64,000 nt of DNA, from positions 49,342 through 113,341 of the forward strand of contig NZ_JAHVDV010000015.1 of the NCBI RefSeq assembly GCF_051486985.1, in the 5' to 3' direction. The notes under the pieces were generated by a model. It did no database searches. It saw nothing but the letters and a program-made list of their open reading frames with translations, and was not told where the DNA came from. Position numbers and translations under genes: made by a program. Of this stretch, positions 58,098 to 64,000 are shown one piece after another (position 1 is the first letter of the stretch; the number at the start of each line of letters is the position of its first letter). Source of the DNA: CBFFRJ01 sp051486985 (GTDB lineage: Bacteria; Pseudomonadota; Gammaproteobacteria; Enterobacterales; Enterobacteriaceae).

Positions 58098-59057
58098 ATG
58101 TCTGCTCTGCACGTTGTTGTTATTGCCACGCCGGGCTTCAGCCCGTTTCACTTTTCCGTTCCGTCCATGGTGTTTGACAAGGCCATGCCAGCGCCGGGGC
58201 GGTTTTGTGTGACCATTTGTGCAGAGCAGCCCGGAACAGTGGCATCAGATATCGGTATTTCCATCAATGTGGAGCACGGGCTTGAGCTGCTTGATACGGC
58301 GGACATTATCATTGTTCCGTTCTGGGAGCATCCTGAGACGCGCCCGGCGCCTCTTCTGCTTGATGCGCTACGCAATGCCTGGCAACGCGGGGCTGAGGTA
58401 GTGGGGCTGTGTCTTGGTGCTTATGTCCTCGCCTATGCCGGACTGCTGGACAACCGTCGGGCCTCGACCCACTGGGAATTTGAGCAGGATTTTGCCGGTC
58501 GCTTTCCTCAGGTCAGACTGGACAGTAATGCACTCTATACCAGCGATGAGCGGCTTATCACCTCAGCGGGGACGGCGGCTGGAATCGACTGCTGTCTGAA
58601 CATCGTGCGTGACCATTACGGTAGTGCGCTGGCAAACCGCGTTGCCCGACGAATGGTCATTCCTCCTTACCGGGAGGGCGGGCAGGCACAGTTTATCGAA
58701 CATGCGGTGCCGGAGACGACCCGTGATGAGCAGATAAATGACCTGATTGACTATTTGCGGCGCAATCTGGACAAGCGTCATGATATTGACGCCATCGCCG
58801 GTTTTTCCGGTATGAGTCGGCGCACCCTGACACGCCACTTCAGCAAGGCAACGGGAATGTCGGTTGGAGACTGGCTCAGCGCCCAGCGGCTGCAGCGCAG
58901 CCAGGAATTGCTGGAAACCACCGATCACAGCATTGAAGTCGTATCATCTCTTGCCGGGTATCAGTCCCCGGTCTCTTTCCGCCAGCGTTTTAAGGCGCAC
59001 TTTAACATCAGCCCGAGCGAATGGCGGCGCGCCTTCAGAGGACCGGGCCTGATGTAA
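58098..59057 (+). CDS. GlxA-type transcriptional regulator (DJ-1/PfpI plus AraC)
   Basis: This 319-residue protein has an N-terminal class I glutamine amidotransferase-like (DJ-1/PfpI) domain with a nucleophile-elbow Cys in VGLCLGAYVLAYAG. A C-terminal AraC-type double HTH (about 210-310) contains IAGFSGMSRRTLTRHF and VVSSLAGYQSPVSFRQRF. FtrA/GlxA-like regulators activate catabolic operons. The ATG at 58098 is preceded by AGAAGG at 8-base spacing; a GTG three codons upstream is too close. Ligand and targets unknown; adjacent hydrolase and rhodanese genes are candidates. Confidence 0.87.
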   Translation: MSALHVVVIATPGFSPFHFSVPSMVFDKAMPAPGRFCVTICAEQPGTVASDIGISINVEHGLELLDTADIIIVPFWEHPETRPAPLLLDALRNAWQRGAEVVGLCLGAYVLAYAGLLDNRRASTHWEFEQDFAGRFPQVRLDSNALYTSDERLITSAGTAAGIDCCLNIVRDHYGSALANRVARRMVIPPYREGGQAQFIEHAVPETTRDEQINDLIDYLRRNLDKRHDIDAIAGFSGMSRRTLTRHFSKATGMSVGDWLSAQRLQRSQELLETTDHSIEVVSSLAGYQSPVSFRQRFKAHFNISPSEWRRAFRGPGLM

Positions 59058-59179
59058 TGCGCAGGCGGTGCACGTTGCGGTATGCCTGGCCTCATAGCCC
59101 GTCAGGGATGCCCTCTCCTCGCTGAGAAGAGGGTATGGCCCGAGCCCGCATCGTTGCGTGAGGCGCCCGCAGAGAACCC

Positions 59180-60247
59180 CTACACCAGCTTCGCCTGGGC
59201 CCAGGTAATGCCGCTGGCGTATTCCGGCCCTAGCAGGGGCACCAGCGCTTCCAGCGTGGCGCTCAGGCGACCGTTATCGTCGTCATTCAGATTCAGGTGT
59301 CCCACCTTACGACCCGGACGTACCTCTTTGTCGTACCAGTGCAGATGCACCAGCGGCAGTTTCAGCCAGTCATAATTCAGTTCAGTGCCGATGAGGTTAA
59401 TCATCACCGATGGACTGTTTACCACCGGCTGTGGCAGGGGCAAATCCACAACGGCACGCAGGTGCAGCTCAAACTGGCTGATGGACGCGCCGTTTTGCGT
59501 CCAGTGACCGCTGTTGTGCACGCGCGGGGCGAGTTCGTTAATCAGCAGGCCAGCCGGCGTCACAAAGCATTCCATCGCCATCACACCCACATAGTTAAGC
59601 TCGTTCATGATGGCCGTCAGCATGCTTTCTGCTTGCTTTTGCTGCTCTGTATTCGGTTTCGGGAAAGCCACGCTGGTACGCAGGATGCCATCCTGATGCA
59701 GGTTGTGTGTCAGCGGGTAAAACACCGTCGCCCCGTCGTGCCCGCGCGCGCCCACCAGGGAAACTTCACCTGAGAAGTTAATCCCCTGTTCAACGATGCA
59801 CTCGCCATAGCACTCGTCCGGAAGCTCGTCTGTATCACCGGCGCGCAGACGCCACTGGCCGCGACCGTCATAGCCGCCGACGCGACGTTTTACGATTGCC
59901 AGATCGCCAAGACGGTTGAAAACAGAGGGCCACTCGTTTTTCTGAGCCAGCAACTGCCAGGGGGCGGTAGCGAGGCCAAGCTTATCGAATAGCTGCTTTT
60001 GGGTCAGGCGGTCAGCAATGATGGGAAAGACGTCGCGGTTAACAAACGCCGGATGACGCGCCAGCTCCCGCGTCAGGGCGGTTTCCGGCCAGCGTTCAAT
60101 CTCTGCGGTGATGACGCTCTGGGCAAAAGGTACGGCCTGCGGATCGGCATCCAGCCCGACCGGCCAGACGGCAATGCTGAGCGGCTCGCCAGCCTGGCGC
60201 AGCATACGGCCCAGTTGACCGTTACCTAAGATGCAAACCTGTTTCAT
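59180..60247 (-). CDS. purK: N5-carboxyaminoimidazole ribonucleotide synthase
   Basis: This 355-residue ATP-grasp enzyme uses bicarbonate and ATP to convert AIR to N5-CAIR in purine synthesis. The N-terminal VCILGNGQLGRMLRQAGEPL and the ATP-grasp stretch FVTPAGLLINELAPRVHNSGHW are typical. Length equals E. coli PurK. It overlaps the purE stop by four bases (ATGA), so it is co-translated within purEK. Confidence 0.97.
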   Translation of the reverse strand: MKQVCILGNGQLGRMLRQAGEPLSIAVWPVGLDADPQAVPFAQSVITAEIERWPETALTRELARHPAFVNRDVFPIIADRLTQKQLFDKLGLATAPWQLLAQKNEWPSVFNRLGDLAIVKRRVGGYDGRGQWRLRAGDTDELPDECYGECIVEQGINFSGEVSLVGARGHDGATVFYPLTHNLHQDGILRTSVAFPKPNTEQQKQAESMLTAIMNELNYVGVMAMECFVTPAGLLINELAPRVHNSGHWTQNGASISQFELHLRAVVDLPLPQPVVNSPSVMINLIGTELNYDWLKLPLVHLHWYDKEVRPGRKVGHLNLNDDDNGRLSATLEALVPLLGPEYASGITWAQAKLV

Positions 60248-60753
60248 GCTGCACCCCGTGGGTCCGGATTCTCCAGTACCTCGTCGGTCTGTGCACGGCG
60301 AAATTCAGTCAGACGCTGATGCAGTTCGGCGTCATGCTGCGCGAGGATTTGTGCGGCCAGCAGGGCGGCGTTGGCGGCACCTGCTTTGCCAATCGCCAGC
60401 GTGCCAACGGGAATACCACGCGGCATCTGGACGATGGAGTAGAGGCTGTCGAGGCCGCTCAGTGCAGCGCTTTGCACCGGCACACCCAGCACCGGCACCA
60501 GGGTTTTCGCTGCAATCATGCCCGGCAGATGCGCCGCGCCGCCAGCACCAGCGATGATCACCTGAAAACCGTTCTCTTCGGCGCTTTCGGCGAAGGTAAA
60601 CAGCTTGTCGGGAGTGCGGTGCGCGGAGACGACTTCAACGTGGTGCGGGACATTCAGGGTATCGAGGATTTCGGTGGCGAACTGCATGGTCGCCCAATCG
60701 CTTTTCGATCCCATAACAATGGCGATACGCGCCGGCTGGTTAGCAGAAGACAT
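60244..60753 (-). CDS. purE: N5-CAIR mutase
   Basis: This 169-residue class I PurE converts N5-CAIR to CAIR. The substrate-binding loops MGSKSDWATM and VSAHRTPDKL (active-site His) and the GGAAHLPGM segment are present. It forms octamers. It is first in the purEK operon, with a PurR operator upstream. Confidence 0.97.
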   Translation of the reverse strand: MSSANQPARIAIVMGSKSDWATMQFATEILDTLNVPHHVEVVSAHRTPDKLFTFAESAEENGFQVIIAGAGGAAHLPGMIAAKTLVPVLGVPVQSAALSGLDSLYSIVQMPRGIPVGTLAIGKAGAANAALLAAQILAQHDAELHQRLTEFRRAQTDEVLENPDPRGAA

Positions 60754-60824
60754 GCGTTAAGAAAACTCCTGTGGGTGTGACGACGAACAGCTTTTGAGGG
60801 CACAGAGAATAGCACGGAAAACCG

Positions 60825-60843
60825 GCAAGGAAAACGGTTGCGT
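60825..60843 (-). promoter_or_regulatory. purE: PurR operator of purEK
   Basis: On the minus strand ACGCAACCGTTTTCCTTGC closely follows the PurR consensus ACGCAAACGTTTNCNT, 72 bases upstream of the purE ATG, the same place as in E. coli. Hypoxanthine- or guanine-bound PurR would repress purEK here. Confidence 0.9.
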
Positions 60844-60918
60844 CACGATGAATACGGGAATCTGACAGCGTAAAGACGGAGATTCTCCCCGTTATGCCAG
60901 CAACAAAATGACCCGTTA

Positions 60919-61641
60919 TCAGAAGGGAAAATGGTGCAGTTCGACGTCATCGGGCGTCACGCGAACCAGTGACCCCTGGGTGTGCCAGGCACCGAGCACG
61001 ACACGGATCGCAGGTTGATCGTTAATAATCAGTTCGTGAATAGCCGGGCGGTGGGTGTGACCGTGAATCAGGCACTGCACCTGGTGTCTGGTCATGGTGG
61101 CAACGACCGCGTTGGCGTTCACATCCATGATCGACAGGGATTTATGGCTGTTGGCCGCTTTGCTGCTGGCGCGCATTTTGCCGGCGATGCGCTGACGCAC
61201 AAACAGCGGCAGGGCTAAAAAAAGCGTTTGAAGCCAGGGTTTATGCACTTTGGCGCGAAATGCCTGATAGCCTGCGTCGTCGGTGCAGAGCGTGTCGCCG
61301 TGCATGATGAGCACCTTGCGGCCATACAGCTCGAGCACTTTTTCTTCCGGCAGCAACTGCATGCCGCTTTCACGGGCAAAGCGTTTGCCGAGCAGGAAGT
61401 CACGATTTCCGTGAATGAAATAGCAGGGGACGCCGCTGTCGACCACGGCTTTGATGGCGGCGGCAATCTCCCGGTGCAACGGCGTGGGATCGTCATCGCC
61501 AATCCAGGCTTCAAACAGGTCGCCCAAAATGTAGAGCGCGTCAGCCGTGCGGGCAGTGCCGTGCAGAAAATGCAGAAAACCGGCGGTGATCGCCGGTTCT
61601 TCTGTTTGCAGATGAAGATCTGCGATAAAGAGTGTCGCCAC
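60919..61641 (-). CDS. lpxH: UDP-2,3-diacylglucosamine hydrolase
   Basis: This 240-residue calcineurin-like pyrophosphatase of lipid A synthesis makes lipid X from UDP-2,3-diacylglucosamine at the inner membrane. The metal site D8/H10 (IADLHL), D41 (LGDLFEAW), N79 (GNRDF), H114 (MHGDT) and the late GHTHRP motif are intact. It starts with GTG as in E. coli. It follows ppiB by two bases on the same strand, so they form an operon. Confidence 0.96.
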   Translation of the reverse strand: MATLFIADLHLQTEEPAITAGFLHFLHGTARTADALYILGDLFEAWIGDDDPTPLHREIAAAIKAVVDSGVPCYFIHGNRDFLLGKRFARESGMQLLPEEKVLELYGRKVLIMHGDTLCTDDAGYQAFRAKVHKPWLQTLFLALPLFVRQRIAGKMRASSKAANSHKSLSIMDVNANAVVATMTRHQVQCLIHGHTHRPAIHELIINDQPAIRVVLGAWHTQGSLVRVTPDDVELHHFPF

Positions 61642-61643
61642 GA

Positions 61644-62138
61644 TTACTCGCTAACGGTCACGCTTTCAATCACAACGTCTTCTTTCGGTACGTCCTGGTG
61701 CTGACCGCTACGGCCGGTGGCAACCGCTTTGATTTTATCGACCACATCCATGCCTTCAACCACTTCTGCAAAGACACAGTAGCCCCAACCCTGGAGGCTT
61801 TCGCCGGAGAAGTTCAGGAAGTCGTTATCTGCTACGTTGATGAAGAACTGCGCGGTAGCGGAGTGCGGAGCCTGGGTACGGGCCATTGCCAGCGTACCAC
61901 GGGTGTTTTTCAGGCCGTTGTTGGCTTCGTTTTTGATCTGATCTTTGGTCTCTTTCTGACGCATGCCCGGCTCGAAGCCGCCGCCCTGAATCATAAAGCC
62001 GTTAATAACACGGTGGAAAATGGTGTTGTTGTAAAAACCTTCGCTGCAGTAGTCCAGGAAGTTTTTGACTGTTTCAGGCGCTTTGTCATCAAAGGTTTTG
62101 ATTACGATATCGCCGTGATTAGTGTGGAAAGTAACCAT
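61644..62138 (-). CDS. ppiB: Cytoplasmic peptidyl-prolyl isomerase B (cyclophilin)
   Basis: This 164-residue cyclophilin starts MVTFHTNHGDIVIKTFD. The active-site segment FHRVINGFMIQGGGFEPGM and the loop AMARTQAPHSATAQFFINVADN match E. coli PpiB. It catalyses proline cis-trans isomerisation in the cytoplasm. Start at 62138 by homology; eleven upstream codons in the frame are not conserved. It is divergent from cysS and leads the ppiB-lpxH operon. Confidence 0.96.
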   Translation of the reverse strand: MVTFHTNHGDIVIKTFDDKAPETVKNFLDYCSEGFYNNTIFHRVINGFMIQGGGFEPGMRQKETKDQIKNEANNGLKNTRGTLAMARTQAPHSATAQFFINVADNDFLNFSGESLQGWGYCVFAEVVEGMDVVDKIKAVATGRSGQHQDVPKEDVVIESVTVSE

Positions 62139-62311
62139 TTTTGCATCCTGTTCCGATAGTATGGTGCGCAAACCCCATCAGGGGTCAGAGATAGTCGCCT
62201 GTTATAGCATAACCGGGAGGTGGGATCACCTTGCAATCGGTGCTGCTTCCGCTACGAATTATGGGTATCATACGGATCGAACTGTTCACACACGTCTACA
62301 TGGAATCTTCG

Positions 62312-63697
62312 ATGTTAAAAATTTTTAATACACTGACGCGCCAAAAAGAGGAATTCAAACCTATCCATGCCGGGGAAGTCGGCATGTACGTGTGTGGTAT
62401 TACGGTTTACGATCTCTGTCATATCGGTCATGGTCGTACTTTCGTTGCCTTTGACGTGGTTGCACGCTATCTGCGCTTTATCGGCTATAAGCTTAAGTAC
62501 GTGCGCAATATCACCGATATCGATGACAAAATCATTAAACGTGCTAATGAAAACGACGAGAACTTTGTGCACCTTGTCGATCGCATGATTGCTGAAATGC
62601 ATAAAGATTTTGATGCCCTTAACATCCAGCGCCCGGATCTTGAACCGCGTGCGACCCACCACATTCATGAAATTATCGAGATTACCGAGCAGCTGATTGC
62701 CCGCGGGCATGCGTATGTTGCGGATAACGGTGATGTGATGTTCTCCGTGCCGACGGATCCGAACTATGGTCAGTTGTCTCGCCAGGATCTCGATCAGTTG
62801 CAGGCGGGTGCCCGCGTTGACGTGGTGGATGTCAAACGTAACCCGATGGACTTTGTGCTGTGGAAGATGTCCAAAGCCGGCGAGCCGAGCTGGCCGTCGC
62901 CGTGGGGCGAAGGTCGTCCAGGCTGGCACATTGAATGTTCCGCGATGAACTGCAAACAGTTGGGCAACCATTTTGATATTCATGGCGGCGGTTCGGATCT
63001 GATGTTCCCGCACCATGAAAACGAAATCGCCCAGTCAACCTGCGCGCACGACGGCGAGTACGTGAACTACTGGATGCACTCCGGCATGGTGATGATTGAC
63101 CGTGAGAAAATGTCCAAATCGCTGGGCAACTTCTTTACCGTGCGCGATGTTCTGCAGTATTACGATGCCGAAACCATTCGTTACTTCCTGATGTCTGGCC
63201 ACTATCGCAGTCAGCTGAATTACAGCGAAGAGAACTTAAAGCAGGCACGTTCTGCCCTGGAACGCCTCTATACCGCGCTGCGTGGGACTGACACCTCGGT
63301 CGCCGCGGCTGGTGGCGAAGCCTTTGAAGCGCGTTTCATCGAAGCGATGGACGATGATTTCAACACCCCGGAAGCCTACTCCGTGCTGTTTGATATGGCA
63401 CGTGAAGTGAACCGCCTGAAATCCGACGATGCGCAGGCGGCGAACGCGATGGCGGCACACCTGCGTAAACTCTCTGGCGTGCTGGGCTTGCTGGAGCAGG
63501 AGCCAGAACTGTTCCTGCAAAGCGGTGCGCAGGCGGATGATGGCGAAGTCGCGGAGATTGAGGCGCTGATTCAGCAGCGTCTGGACGCGCGTAAAGCGAA
63601 AGACTGGGCAGCGGCAGATGCGGCGCGCGATCGCCTGAATGAGATGGGCATTGTGCTGGAAGACGGGGCACAGGGTACGACCTGGCGTCGTAAGTAG
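62312..63697 (+). CDS. cysS: Cysteinyl-tRNA synthetase
   Basis: This 461-residue class Ia synthetase has the HIGH motif (residues 37-40), zinc ligands including C28, the GWHIECSAM segment, GGGSDLMFPHHENEIAQ, and KMSKS near 266-270. The C-terminal anticodon-binding helices end TTWRRK as in E. coli. Start MLKIFNTLTRQKEEF at 62312 by homology. It is essential for charging tRNA(Cys). A composite repeat begins within five bases of the stop. Confidence 0.97.
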   Translation: MLKIFNTLTRQKEEFKPIHAGEVGMYVCGITVYDLCHIGHGRTFVAFDVVARYLRFIGYKLKYVRNITDIDDKIIKRANENDENFVHLVDRMIAEMHKDFDALNIQRPDLEPRATHHIHEIIEITEQLIARGHAYVADNGDVMFSVPTDPNYGQLSRQDLDQLQAGARVDVVDVKRNPMDFVLWKMSKAGEPSWPSPWGEGRPGWHIECSAMNCKQLGNHFDIHGGGSDLMFPHHENEIAQSTCAHDGEYVNYWMHSGMVMIDREKMSKSLGNFFTVRDVLQYYDAETIRYFLMSGHYRSQLNYSEENLKQARSALERLYTALRGTDTSVAAAGGEAFEARFIEAMDDDFNTPEAYSVLFDMAREVNRLKSDDAQAANAMAAHLRKLSGVLGLLEQEPELFLQSGAQADDGEVAEIEALIQQRLDARKAKDWAAADAARDRLNEMGIVLEDGAQGTTWRRK

Positions 63698-63701
63698 TTT
63701 T

Positions 63702-64000
63702 CCCCTCTCCCTTGCGGCTGAGGGATCCCCACAAAAAAATGCCAGCCGGTCTGGTCCCCTCGCCCCACCGGGGAGAGGGCCAGGGTGAGGGGGAACATGC
63801 GGCTCTGAGGGTCGTTCCGTTCACCTTATGTTCCTTGCTTTTCTGTCACGCCAGAACCCGTGAACGTGCCAGGGTGGTTCACCGCCACCACCCTGGCGAC
63901 CCGGGCTCCCGGCAAGGAAAATCGCCGCTTCGCGGCATTATTCGCCCCATCCCTGGGGCTCACCCTTTCAGGGCTAGCGCAGGCGCTATTCAAAATCGCT
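63702..64000 (+). repeat. Composite long intergenic repeat, copy C (cut by window end)
   Basis: This copy has the same left module as at 37965-38163: TGAGGGATCCCC-ACAAAAAAATGC, the CCCTCGCCCCACCGG hairpin, then the blocks CCAGAACCCGTGAACGTGCC and GACCCGGGCTCCCGG, ending at AAAATCGCCGC (about 63930). It then departs into TTCGCGGCATTATTCGCCCC. The rest lies beyond the window, so a right module cannot be checked. No gene is seen in these 303 bases. Confidence 0.8.

Noticed and set aside
1..64000. CRISPR arrays, tRNA or rRNA genes, integrases, complete insertion sequences
   Set aside because: None was found. There are no regularly spaced direct repeats, no tRNA-like cloverleaf was noticed, and no transposase or integrase reading frame is present.

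Overview
The window looks like a chromosomal backbone segment from a member of the Enterobacteriaceae, most likely Enterobacter or a close relative (Lelliottia, Kosakonia or Klebsiella types are less likely). This is an inference from gene order and protein similarity. Long runs follow the E. coli K-12 order ybaA-pdeB ... ylaC-maa-hha-tomB-acrBAR-mscK-ybaM-priC-ybaN-apt-dnaX-ybaB-recR-htpG-adk-hemH-gsk-ybaL-fsr-ushA-ybaK-chiX-ybaP-copA-cueR-ybbJ-qmcA-cnoX-ybbO-tesA-ybbA-ybbP ... purK-purE-lpxH-ppiB-cysS, with nearly full-length, clearly recognisable products. One unresolved base (N at 56125) suggests a draft assembly.

Layout. 1-3195: the 3' end of lacZ, ybaA and the c-di-GMP phosphodiesterase pdeB. 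3294-10243: an accessory block with a GntR regulator, a RspA/ManD-type sugar-acid dehydratase and a PTS EIIBC permease, then a minus-strand operon of a 2OG-Fe(II)/isopenicillin N synthase-like oxygenase plus MetQ-, MetN- and MetI-like transporter genes. That operon is preceded by a short reading frame with three consecutive Cys codons. 10396-10841: a Zur-controlled pair of alternative ribosomal proteins (L31B, L36B). 10838-23865: acetyltransferases, hha-tomB, the AcrAB efflux pump with its repressor AcrR, mscK and replication-restart priC. 24015-32874: apt, dnaX (with its programmed frameshift), ybaB-recR, htpG behind a consensus heat-shock promoter, adk, hemH and gsk. 33004-43033: ybaL, fsr, ushA, ybaK, the sRNA chiX, ybaP and the copper pair copA/cueR. 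43023-52731: an uncharacterised DUF3142/TPR-like pair inserted between cueR and ybbJ, then qmcA, cnoX, ybbO, tesA and ybbAP. 53054-59057: a second accessory block (MetQ-N-I transporter, YgaP-like rhodanese, metallo-beta-lactamase-fold hydrolase, GlxA/AraC regulator) where E. coli K-12 has rhsD and allantoin genes. 59180-63697: purEK, lpxH, ppiB and cysS.

Compared with K-12, fetAB is missing between qmcA and cnoX, and aes is missing between hemH and gsk. Three copies of a long composite intergenic repeat lie downstream of ushA, of the second metI-like gene and of cysS. Shorter relatives lie elsewhere.

Several regulatory signals can be read directly: Zur box, AcrR operator, marbox, sigma-32 promoter, CueR promoter, PurR box, the dnaX and copA frameshift sites, and the chiX promoter and terminator. 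The most intriguing unexplained item is the Cys-rich leader frame ahead of the oxygenase-transporter operon, which could be a cysteine-responsive (or metal-responsive) attenuation device. This is a hypothesis.
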